Shown here: positions 47,101 through 58,096 of the stretch, one piece after another
How the letters are laid out: each line of letters begins with the position of its first letter
Position numbering within the stretch: position 1 is the first letter of the stretch
Source: Apostichopus japonicus
Lineage: Eukaryota > Echinodermata > Holothuroidea > Aspidochirotida > Stichopodidae
DNA length: 64,000 bases
Reading direction: 5' to 3'
NCBI RefSeq assembly: GCF_037975245.1
Contig: NC_092569.1
Span: 29,412,168-29,476,167 of the forward strand
Notes under the pieces: generated by a model
Databases searched by the model: none
Seen by the model: the letters and a program-made list of their open reading frames with translations, nothing else
Told to the model about the DNA's origin: nothing
Made by a program: the position numbers and the translations under genes

Positions 47101-50100
47101 ACAGCGGGTCACCTTTTTACAAAACATTATCAAAGTGAATCTACGAAGCTGCCATCTGAGAACAATTCTTCGAAAATAATAATTGGGCAACCAGCACATT
47201 TGAAAACACTTGCAAAAATCTTAATACATTCAACGTACAATATGTACCTTAGGGTAAACAAGTACCATATATTACTTGAATGCGAAAATAACGTACACAT
47301 GGTTGGAAACATATGTCACACTGTGTATTTAATACTATATTTGTTATCAAATTGTAAAACATTTTTTTCTCGGTAAATATTTAAGAGTGAATTAAATAGA
47401 TTGTTCATTATACTGTACTGGAAAAATATAACTGGAGACCCCGCCTCCAACAGGTTGATTTAATTATCAAAACTCATTCCTTGGCAAAATATTGTATCTT
47501 AAAAATGTGCTGCCTTTGCGATGGAAAAAAAAACATTGTTGTTACGGAGAATTTGAAAGATTTCCTCATTTGTTCCAAATAAACTCGATTTATACATTGC
47601 TTTGACAATCAAATTTGCTGGTAACTTCAGGCAAAATTAACAATTTTTCTATATGTTAACAATAAATTTAACATATTTGTGTGATAACCTAGCTAAAGAT
47701 ATGACGCTTTGGTAAAAAAAACATAATAATATCATAATTTTCTCTACTGATGAAGTCTGTTATACAAAACTAATTCTTTGGCTAAACTTTGTTTCTTGAC
47801 AAAGTTTTTTTTTTTCTACGAAAATAAAATTACAGAAGTTGAAACATTTTCTCCTTAGTTCCAAATAATCTCGAACGACTAAAAGCATTCACAGTTGTCT
47901 AGGACAAGCCAATTTTGCTGGTAAATTGACACACATCAACAAAAATTTTGTTTTCTTACAGTAATCGTGTGATAACCAGACCAATGGAATAATGTTCTAG
48001 TATAAAAAATATAATAATGAAAACTTCTCGAAGCAGATGAGAGGTAATATCTTTTTGGTTATTGTTCAATTTGACAGACGTAATCTCAATGTTGAGGCAT
48101 AATAATCCTTATCCACAACATGTTTAGTTTATGTTAAAACTCTTGATGACATTATTTGTTTTCTAAAAAGTGGATTTCAAATTTATTTCTAATGACATAG
48201 TAATGCGTGGAAGCTATTATAAATTTAAATATGGTATAGCATTTACATTCTAGCGTAGTTTAACAGCAGAATGCATTATGTTTAATTTATTTTGAAGAAA
48301 TACTTTTGCATAAGGTAACTTTTACTAAAAGAGTATTTCAACAAGTAGATGTCAAAATGAAACAAAAAAGATTTATAATTAAATGGCTTGGACAATTGAA
48401 CATATAACATATGTTTGAATATAAATATATGAACATTATACGTATTTGTTAGAAGAACCTAACCAAATCATATGATGAAATGAGGTCATGAAAACAGGGA
48501 AAATAGAAGGGAAAACAGTTTTAGTTTTTCCTTTCACATCCAGTGGGAAATGAAATACCGACCATCGTTTCCTAACATATAATATTTTTTGTTATTTGTT
48601 ACCTGTGCTTTATGAAAATGTATACACAAAAACTTGGCAACAATATGTACATATATTTGTATGTAATCGGGAAAGCCACAGAAAAGGAAATGGTGAAATG
48701 ACGTTTGCATGGGTTTGCGACACGTTAAGAATTGATATAGAAATACGTTTTAGGATTGGCTTTCTAATGTGTTCTATTAAAATATAAATTTCAAGTATCT
48801 GAATGAGGAACAGGTTACTTAGGAATAACTGAAAACAGTGAGCAAAGTGTATCACACAAGTCAGAGAGAAACAGTGAATTCCTATTGTCGTCGTTACATA
48901 TTGTTGTATGGTGAATTTTAAATTTGAAAAGTGAACATTTCAAACTTTATATTCACCCAAGATAATCAGTAAATGAATCGTTTATAATCTAGAACTACAT
49001 AATGTATGCTTGTATTTATTTTTTTAGCATTTTAAGCATGTCTTTCAATTGATACAAATTTCGCTTAAACCTTTACATCCCCTCAATCGTCTTTTCATAC
49101 GATGTGAGTTTGAATTAGAAATTGGCTATCTAACAGTACGATCGGTTTCTGTCGGATTGAATTGATCTAATTTAAAGGTGTGAAGAGGCATACTATATAA
49201 ATTACCTGAGATATAGTAATAGTGTAAAAAAAGTAAAAATGTATTTTTACTCAAAATAATTAACATTATATCAAAAACAATCCCCTTTGTGTAATTTAAT
49301 AAGCAATACTCTACTTAGAAAAAGAAATGAAAGAGACAAATTGGGAAAAATATCAAAACATTAACACATTTTGAAATATTTTCGACTAGTGACTTTTGCA
49401 AGACTTTTTTTTAATAAGTGATTTTCCGAGCCTTCTTCATTTAGAGTAGCTACATATAAGCGATTTCCAGAGTCGACAAAGCCTTTCTTAACGTCTTAAT
49501 ATCATATCAAGTGAATACTACTTCCTTATTAACCTTGGTAAATTGTTTGATTTTTTGGCAGATTTATGTCAAATTTACCGCACAGATGTTTTCACGGAGT
49601 GCAAAAATGTATTCAAAATCTGAGACACACTGTTCGTACTGTTTATTGAGCACATCTATATCTATAGAAATATGAAATCATAAAACTTGGCAAGTGTTAA
49701 ATATTTGTGTAAGAGTTTGGCAATTGTTTTGCGAGAAACAGCAGAACGGAAATTACTTTTGTACAGATAAGAGTCACATTACGATGTAATATGAACTAAA
49801 TAATTATACAGAATGCAATGAAAATACAATACTGTGTATGAAGAAATTAAGTTTATCTTAAAAAGACTGCGTTAATAAATTTTTCACAAAGCAGTTACAA
49901 GTGTACCGTGTAATCGCGAGGTAAAATAAAGTTAAGTTTTTGTCATTTTCTAGTCACAGAAACTACAGTTGCTCCTGAATTATGAGTCACATTTAACGAT
50001 GTCAAGTTCTCTGAAAGTTGTAGTTACACAATTAAAATTGCCCAAATTAAACTTTAAAATTGCTGTAAATTGTCAAAGACAAGTCAAATATTTGTCAAAC

Positions 50101-51462
50101 TAGTCTAGCAACTGCGTCTTGCTAGTTTTGTAAGATGTGAGAAGTAAGAAGTTGAATTCAAAATATATGAACATGAAATGGTGAGACGTACTTTGTTCCC
50201 AAAAAAAACTTCATGATATTTAACTGAGGTATGTTTGCTGATTAGAGGTTTCAATAGATTGCAAATGCGCATTATGCATAGCGTAGTTAAAATTACCTAT
50301 GAAAATCCATATATTTTGATTTCCTAAAGGACCTTATTGTGTAATAAAGTGATTCAAATGTTTCGAGTATCAAACGGATCATGGATTCATACTATTGAGT
50401 TTCATGACTTTGCTATAACAAAGAGAATAAACTGATGTAGTCTAGATAATTTGGAGGAAAAAAATATATTAACTACCATATACTATTCACAGCAGTGACT
50501 TGTAGTCTTATTTTAAAGTTGTTCACGCTTTTAAGTATAAAAAATAAAAATAAATAATGCTCCAATATTATGCTGATTAAGTTTTAGGAAATATGGTGAA
50601 CGAATTTAGATTGATAAACTGAACTTAGTTTGAATAAAAATTGAACTTCGGATTTTGAATATGTTTTTAGTTTTAATAGTAGGGACATACTTTGTAGAAC
50701 TATTGGGAATAAGAGAGTATTACGTTTTCAATAAGTTCTCGTTCGTTGCAGAAATTTTCATTTGTAAGCTTATATTACGAACAATAATGAAATGATAACT
50801 GTAACAGACATACCGTGCTCATTTGATTGATCAGATAATTACATTCAAAACGAATGACACTCTGCGAGTATATTTTGTATACGTGGACATTTGGAAAGAA
50901 ACTGTTAAAATACACTAAATCTTGCCGAGGGGCTAAACATCCATTTGGAATTCCTAGGTTACTAGAGATTCTTAAAAAAGAAAGATAGACTATAATGACG
51001 GCAAATGAGAGCACTGTAAATTGCATTTGAATTTAAAATGCAGTTTAAAACGTCAAGAGTGTATCCACCTTATATTAATAACTAATATCAAAGTTTGTTA
51101 CGAGTAAATTGTATTAGTTTTTATAGAGGTTGTTGTTTGATTTTATATTAGATAATTCATGTATGCACGATGACGAAGATCCACAACAGGTGTTTTGTCT
51201 AGAAAGAGTCAAGTAGTTGCAGCAATATTTGATACGACCACAAGTTGAAAGCGTTTCCCTTTTACGAAAGACATATTCAATTTAGTCACAAATTGGAACA
51301 TATTGATAGCTTTACACGTCAAAGTTACCCCCCAAAAATAGTTGAAATATATGAGATGAAAAGCAAAGTTTAAATACTTACCATTTCTGATCCAAGTGAA
51401 TTCCATAGCATCAACACTGCCAAGAAACTTTGACAAACTTGTCTCCCTCGAAAGTTTGCCAT
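40775..51462 (-). CDS. Fibrinogen-related secreted protein, gene B (complete, one nonsense codon)
   Basis: Coding exons in transcript order: 51462-51382, 45916-45886, 45477-45305, 44867-44603, 44129-43918, 43422-43111, 42974-42713, 41106-40775. All junctions have AG/GT borders and matching phases. Without the nonsense codon the product would have about 555 residues: signal peptide, FBG front half, TIL, TILa/EGF-like, complete FBG. Exon 4 carries TAA at 44618-44616 where genes A and C have CAC, so the full splice form stops after 178 residues. Everything downstream is open and well kept. Skipping exons 4 and 5 together (477 bases) would bypass the stop in frame. It may be a recent pseudogene, a short secreted form, or a gene read through alternative splicing. 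Confidence 0.78.
41107..42712 (-). other. Gene B intron 7
   Basis: AT-rich, partly alignable with gene C intron 7 (56833-58458). No further exon seen. Confidence 0.6.
42713..42974 (-). CDS. Gene B exon 7: second FBG domain, middle segment
   Basis: Begins VIQRRSSAAVDFYRTW, continues HWLGNDYIHAITNQKEYSLR, and ends SYSGNS plus one base at donor GTTAGC. It is homologous to exon 4 and uses the same start and end phases. Confidence 0.87.
43111..43422 (-). CDS. Gene B exon 6: TILa/EGF-like module and start of second FBG domain
   Basis: 104 codons, phase 0 at both ends. It starts NGESYVNSGCTRRSNC and NNQLMVEDSYHC, as in TILa modules, followed by an EGF-like run (CSDDATCDVREG, CYCIDGYEGDGVTC). Then the second FBG domain opens with VPKDCQELYVDG, YTIYPDGWPSGIQVYC and NGGGWT. 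Confidence 0.87.
43918..44129 (-). CDS. Gene B exon 5: TIL module
   Basis: Keeps all nine cysteines of the gene A exon. The few replacements include TGLEKC for TELEKC. Confidence 0.82.
44603..44867 (-). CDS. Gene B exon 4: first FBG domain, middle segment, with stop codon
   Basis: 265 bases as in A and C, reading VLQRRRLDSVNF to QYQLSSVGT, then TAA (44618-44616), then GGTA and donor GTGAGT. Two base differences turn CAC into TAA. The borders are otherwise intact. Confidence 0.82.
45305..45477 (-). CDS. Gene B exon 3: first FBG domain, N-terminal segment
   Basis: Codes SSYFVFQQPEYPRDCKDVL and AYCDNEFNNGGWT. It is followed by GTAAGC at the conserved phase-0 position. Confidence 0.85.
45886..45916 (-). 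CDS. Gene B exon 2: 31-bp micro-exon
   Basis: Codes VVASVGKQSS plus one base. The residues are the same as in gene A; the one base change is silent (AAG for AAA). Confidence 0.72.
45917..51381 (-). other. Gene B intron 1
   Basis: 5.5 kb. It keeps the simple X-Z-Y order that is rearranged in gene A. No other coding exon is supported; the frames at 48596-48855 and 50775-51026 have no counterparts in gene A. Confidence 0.6.
51382..51462 (-). CDS. Gene B exon 1: start codon and signal peptide
   Basis: 27 residues, starting MANFRGRQVC, with core FLAVLMLW; donor GTAAGT. It differs from gene A at several residues but not in length. Confidence 0.75.
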
Positions 51463-53421
51463 GATTGCAGCGAATAAATTCTAATGTAGAAAAGTTAAGG
51501 AGAATGATCGTCTCTGAAGCGTGAGATGGTTTTGACATAGACGCTTGAGGGTGACCATCCAACGACTGAAATGACAGGCATGGTACGGATGCTCATCCAT
51601 ACCATATGTAGAAAAAAATATGAATTTTGTTACTGCGCATGATCTAATCGGAAAAGTCGATAAGACCACTGTAGGCGTCCGTTAACGAGGCGTGTCAAGT
51701 AACAATTGAAAAGAAGTATAACGTTCAAGTTGCTGTTCAACAAGTAGTGGAAAATTCCTGTAAAGGGTATTTAGTGCGTTTGTTCAATCTAATTTTAGAA
51801 TCTTGTGGTATTTTTCGCTGTTTTATTCGTGTTGAATTCTATTGCACTTATTTTTGCAAAACACATTTTACACTTTAGCAGTATAGCCAATAGACTAAAT
51901 GTCATGGATTCTTCTTTCAGTTTCCTTTATTTAACGTTTACTTTACTGTAATCTATATAAAATCAGGTTAATGCCAGGTTTAACGCTCGCTTACCTATAG
52001 TTGTGAACAGTTGTTTTCGTGTTATCAGTATCAAAAGGGAACCAAAAAATAAGGGTCAACTTTAGAAATATTACCCTACTTCGTACAACTGAACATAGGG
52101 TGTTGCTGCTTTTCCACACTTATAAGCATGTACCAGAAGAGAGGTAGGTAGCAATAACATTTCATGGAAAAGCATCAACTGTTTTTACCTAACACGTCTT
52201 TCCTGTAGGGCTCGATGATAAATAATTGTAATATTACGTTTGGAATGATTCCAAAACCTGATTCAAGAATGATTCCAGGGTTTGCAAATTGAATACGAAG
52301 TTTGCTATTCTTCATGCATTAATCAGGTTAATGGTGATGGGGGAAATCTGTCCATATTAGGATTTAACACAGTTAAATCTCAGCTTTCAAAAGTTACTTA
52401 ATGTAGTTGTGTTATTTTAGAGGTAATTTGCCCAGGTCTTATAAGAATGGATTTACCTAAAATATTTGGTGACAAAGTTAACGTAAGCGATCCACTCTGA
52501 TTTTATTCTCACTCGTTCGGAGTCGTCGAGTCGAGTCATGGTTTCCCTTTTCCCACAATATTACGTTGTTTTATTTCAAATAGTGGTATTTAAACCAAGG
52601 TGATATTGGCAAATTAAGTTAAAGGCAGGATTCCTGATTTAGTTAAATGGTAAAGTGAAAGGTAGGTTTTGTCTACATTATTCGTAATAATGCCCAAAAT
52701 AAATCAGTAAGTTATAAAAACGGTATCTTTTAATTTATTTTGGTGCCTTCCATCCTTGCAAATAAATCCACATGTTGATTTTCTGTTGCCACACAAATGT
52801 ATTACCACGATAAGTAGCATACATGCAGAACCTCTGTAGCGTCTTTAATATAGCATTTTGTTTTTATATTTATCAAAAACAACAAAAATGCAAAACAACA
52901 CTTCACCAATTTAAATACTAATATAAACTACAGGTTAGCAAAAAGTACGATTAAATACTGTAAACTTTGCGGATGCCTATTGGTCAAACATATATGCGTT
53001 TAAACAAGACTATAAATAAGTTGTGTTGACACTTCAAAATTGTTAAACCGTGATGAATACTAGTAATGTTTCTATCCTCTCTTGATGCCGAAAGTTGATC
53101 TTCAAATCGAATTGACTGTACTTTCTCGATTCTCATTTTATGTATAGTTTCACGATCATCACACAACCGAACACATTCGTGTGTGTTATACCTTCCTGAT
53201 GTGGTTGGGCGGTTTGTTACTGTGGCGACAGTTTGAAATGAGCTGTTGTTTGTTTATTTGTGTTTGCCGCTTAGGATTGCTAGCCTTTCTGCTGTAGATC
53301 TACAGTTGCATGGTCTAGTAGTTCAAATTGATGGTCCGCTTGGTGATCATTGAATTATGGCATTTTATGTTAAATTTCATATTTTTCGTACAGCTGTTGC
53401 TGACATTCACGGCATTTAATA

Positions 53422-53478
53422 GATATATATATATATATAAATATATATGAAAAAATATATATATAAATATATATATAT
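53422..53478. repeat. Interrupted (TA)n microsatellite
   Basis: TA runs broken by AAATA and GAAAAA; homologous to the pure run at 20673-20717. Confidence 0.85.
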
Positions 53479-54219
53479 GATTGATATGAAATGAATTATT
53501 CTTTAAAATGAGATTCTTCAGCACTTCTGTAATTGGAGCTGTTATACCGGTGGTATGCGAGCTGTATGTCGCTATACACTGCTGTGGTTCGTAACAGATC
53601 CAAAGTATGGCTGTGGGTCCTAAATACTTGATCTCTTCTATTTACAGTATAGCGCTGTAAATATCTCAATGTGCCACTTGTGAAGATATGTTTAAATGAC
53701 TTCGTCTTCAATAATTACGAGAAGAATCTCATACAGTTAATATATTTCAGAGGTTCCTGATAGGTTGATAGCGAGTCGTGTACAAATGTCAAACGAACGC
53801 TAGTCAAACGTTGGTAAAATGTGCTATTTATGACCTGTTAAAAAACCGTACGTAAGTTTAGTGTGATTAGGGTGTACATAGGTGCACAGGACTGTCCGTC
53901 AGAGATACCTCAGAGTTTTCAGTATTTTCTGTAATGCAGTTGTGAACAGCACGCGCAGGCTGTTGATCGTGTGAACTGACATATCTTGTTACACAAAATC
54001 AGCAATAATGCGTGTAAGGCAGTTCTTTCATGATGTACCCAAGATTTGCTGCGGGTCTTGGCGATTGATGCTGGACCTTTACCTCAGTTGTGTTCATATA
54101 CTCATTATTTTTACCTGTGAAAGTTGCAATTCAATGCAGTCCTCCCCCTTAGAGTTATAGCTAAAACTCCCCCTTCTTTCTTGTTTTGACTTTGACCTCT
54201 GACACTGGCTTTGACCTTA

Positions 54220-54421
54220 GTTACCATGGTAACCACGTATTTTATATTACTTGACATATTAACCTGTGAATTTTGAAGTGAATGTGAATGTGCTGAAGTT
54301 GTGAATGTGGAAGTCAATTTAATAGTTCGCTTTCGAGAGATAGCAAAAGCTTGCTTGGAGCCTAGTTTGATGTGTAACTTTTGACCTTTAGTTGACCTTG
54401 GACCTCTGTTACCATGGTAAC
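54220..54421. promoter_or_regulatory. Second pair of RFX X-box palindromes
   Basis: GTTACCATGGTAAC at 54220-54233 and 54408-54421, spaced 188 bases. Both sites are unchanged from the pair at 21461-21664 although the surrounding text has indels. They lie about 2.8 kb upstream of gene B. Confidence 0.45.
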
Positions 54422-56178
54422 CACATATTTAATGCTTAACATGCTCATAATTTCTTTGAAGGTTGAACTTCAGTTCAATAGTACTACTAATAATAATAAC
54501 GAATATGTATAATTCGTTCGTATCCCTCCAGAAATTGTGCTCAGGCCTCAAAAACCAATGAACGCCTACAAAATTAATGTACAGTGTCCTCGAAAGCTTG
54601 TCGCATAAGTTAAATTGTTTTTAAGAGGAGGAGACACTGTAAGCCGTCTTGAGCCACGTGGTAACATATTCCACATTCACGGTGGAGTAACTCTAAACGA
54701 TCCTCTTCCCAAAATGCGTGGCTATACGAATTTCAAATTCTGCTAGATCGAAGAAAATAACCTGAGAAATATGTTCAAGACTCTTTTTTCCAACTGGTTG
54801 TAAACACTATTTTGCAAAATCACAGTTTAAATACTGAACTATGGGTTACTCTTCCTAAAAGTATCTCTTTGAACGAAAGCAATGATATTTCTTACAGCTA
54901 GTCAAGCTGTGTTAGCTGTTCTAACTACGGCCAATCTGTCGCGAGGGTAACAAGTATCGGCACGCCCCGTGATCGAGAGATGACGATTTTGATGATGACT
55001 TTAAAGATCATAAATTTGTCGTAATTATTGCCGTCTCTTTTGCTTGACTCAATCAAACACATTAGGAACATTTAACGCATGCGAATTACACCAGGTGTTA
55101 TTGCAAAATCATCACGATGTTGTAGTAATGCTGTAATTTATTTAAAAAAGAACATGCCAGTGACATGGCGTGTTATGCATGAACCCGCCCAATTGTGTTC
55201 ATACATTTGAGTTTCGGGTTGGTGCAAGGGGGAGGAAGAGGGTTGGTGGAGTGTGTTCATCAACGACTCATCACCTTAAATGTTGGTAATAAAAGGAAAT
55301 ATTATAGAGTTATTGAATTAAAACAGCATGTGTTGCCCAGCTTCCTTATATTTCCATATCAATCTGGCCGCTGAATGAGAAGCAGGGGGCGACATGAACT
55401 TATTGAATTAGTAGCTGCGTTCGACTGGAAGACTCGAGACGACCAGATGACGCGATCTACCTCACAAAGTTAATGTACACGCCATGGCAATTTCTGGCAA
55501 AAAAACAAGTTTGAACACACGCGCATTGTCACATGTATGGCGAATTACTGGTCTTCCGTTCGTGTGCGCTAGTCACCACGCTAGTGCGTTAACGGGTACC
55601 AACTTGACCGAATAACTACTCCAGTCTAGAAGTGTGATGCAACTAGTGATACCTATTAGAAGACTTTTAATTGCGATCCGAGTATTCACTCATTCAATTG
55701 AACTACTAAAGTAGAGGATACCAACGAGCATTGCCACAAGATCAATAGAACAGGACGAGAAATTAAACAGCAATAGAACTATAAATTCTTAGATAAACAA
55801 TCAGGGGGTAATTTCAAGCATTCAGTCATAACATTTCCGTCTGTTCTTTACCCGGAAAGTATTGTGAGTAAAATTAATCTAACAGTAATTGTCGAAGGAA
55901 ACCACTATTCATAGTAATACTTATGTTACTTTAGAACATTCAGACTATTGAATTGGATGGGAAATAGTTTACTTTTAATATCTTTGTGACAATATTAAAA
56001 GTGAACCTGTCAATAACCGACATATTAAAAAAAAAATACGCTATTTAAGATGTATCAAAGTTCCCAGATATTGTGGTAACACAGTATGAGTAGTTCCTTA
56101 TGTTAATATTGTCTTATGTTATTTAATTGGTAATGAAAAACGTGACACATGAAAAGTAGAGGTCAATTTTATATGTTC

Positions 56179-56184
56179 TTTATT
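56179..56184 (-). other. Candidate polyadenylation signal, gene C
   Basis: AATAAA on the minus strand, about 320 bases past the gene C stop. The matching place below the orphan exon has lost the motif (TATATT for TTTATT on the plus strand). Confidence 0.3.
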
Positions 56185-56503
56185 TTTCTTGGGATTTTAC
56201 ATCTTGAAATTGATTTGAAAATTATTTTTCTACTTTTATTTGGATTTTTTTCTATATGTAATGTCATAATTAGTTTAGCACAAAGAGACAAATCGATGTC
56301 GACGTATACCACGGTCGATTCACTGTATTTCGCTGTGCTGATATCATGCACATATGAGAATCATGCATTAGTTAAGGAAATGTAACATCATGGCCCATGA
56401 GACATCGGTAAGAGCTCTTACGTTTGAAATAACATGACGCGTTTTGTTAATTGTCTTAATCTTGAGTTTCAACAGCAGATAGCCACTCCTCAATAACACC
56501 GAT

Positions 56504-56832
56504 CTACACTGGTCGTATTTTCATTTCTGTGTATTGCAAGTTGCACTCATATCCACTAAGATATCTCCAGTAGTTGTTCGTGCCTCGAGTGGAGCTGTCG
56601 TAGTCTCCGTTAAGGTGAGAATAAGCGCACTTACCACAGCCGTCTCCGACAGGGAAATGCTCGCAATAATAATCATAAGTACGGCAATAAGAATTAGACC
56701 TATCATGATCATGGTTCCCGAACCACCAGGCTCCTCGATGTTTCTCCGCACAGTCAAAATCACTCCACCCGTCATTGTCTTCGTCACGTGTGCTGAATGG
56801 TTTGTTGTTGTGCCAAGACATAGCATCATAAC
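56504..56832 (-). CDS. Gene C exon 8: FBG Ca/ligand-binding segment and stop
   Basis: Starts with the phase-1 Gly codon and YDAMSWHNNKPFST. The Ca-binding run is RDEDNDGWSDFDCAEKH, followed by GAWWF. A 30-residue stretch (56719-56630) with three cysteines precedes CAYSHLNGDY. It is His/Asp-rich at its start (GNHDHDRSNSYC), unlike the Tyr run of gene B. An extra Cys lies in SGYECNLQ. It ends EMKIRPV and TAG. Confidence 0.88.
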
Positions 56833-58035
56833 CTACGGATTCGAGTGAGAAAACAAACTTCATATACGTTACGTGCACTCTATCGTTCCGTAATTTGTAT
56901 TACTAATTGTTACTATTAGCACTTTTCTAGTAACCTGTTATTTCTTAAAGCAATAAAATTATTTTCATTTCATATGTATTAACGAAAGAATATACCACAT
57001 TAGTCTGTTATACGAGAGAAAAAAAGGGAAAGCCGTAGCTTGGCGTTGCCAAACTGTTTGTAACACTTTCAATAACAGGTTATTCCCTTTGCGTATTAAT
57101 TAAGTTCAATAAAAAAATAAGCCCAATTTGGCCCCTGTAAATATTAACAATTACTAGTAGTAAGGTATAATTAATATTATTGTATTTGACGCTCATTAGC
57201 AATCACAATATTGTTCTAAATTTCCAAAACTTTATTTAGAAATGAAAAAGGCTGATTGGAAATGTAGCTGTTTTTGCTTGTTGTTTTCATCTGCTCATCA
57301 ATTTTTATAGTAATTTGATCGTTTGGTGCTGCCCACGTTAGTGAAGTTTCTGACGATGTTAGTTTCCGAATTCTCAAAAGTCAAATATCTGTCCTTTTAT
57401 AAACAACGAAATATGAAAATATGCTTCCGGGGGTTGGGGGTGGGGGGGGGGGGGGTCTACAGTTAAAACAAATTATTCATACAAAAGCGATGAATCTATC
57501 TACAATGTTTCAAAGCAAAAGTCCATCAATATTTGTGAAGCTATGAACCTTCTTCCTGTATACGTCACTATTTTCGTATTGATCACTTGGTTATCACACA
57601 GTAAGGTGAGGTTTATAACCTTCCTGTTATGTTTTCGTTTATTTTGTTTTTATTATCTCTACTAATGTGTTTACAAATAACATACTTGTATTATGCGTGT
57701 TTGGTAATGGTGTCATCAGTTCATCGTCATATTGTGTCTACGTCCACAGAAACCATGCAGTTCAAATTAAGCGAGGCAATGTCCTTCTTTTGTTGTCATT
57801 GTTAGTTATAGTAAATACAGAGGACTGTTTATTTATTAAAATATTACACTACGTGGCTACCGTCAGGCACTTTCTCACTCGCTTTGTCAAAAATTTAGAC
57901 ATCCAAAAAATAAAAAGGTTAATTGGAATTCCTAGCACATTTGTAAAAACATACATAAACACTTTAGTTATATATAAATTTCTGGAAGGTTTGCACTGTT
58001 CTGGATATTCCAACTCACCACAATATCAATTATAC

Positions 58036-58096
<61 letters not shown>

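Larger units (their letters stand above)
51463..56503. other. Intergenic DNA between genes B and C
   Basis: This is the uninterrupted counterpart of 9016-23866, without the CR1, Harbinger and foldback insertions. It holds an interrupted (TA)n (53422-53478) and the second X-box pair (54220-54421). No gene is supported. Confidence 0.65.
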
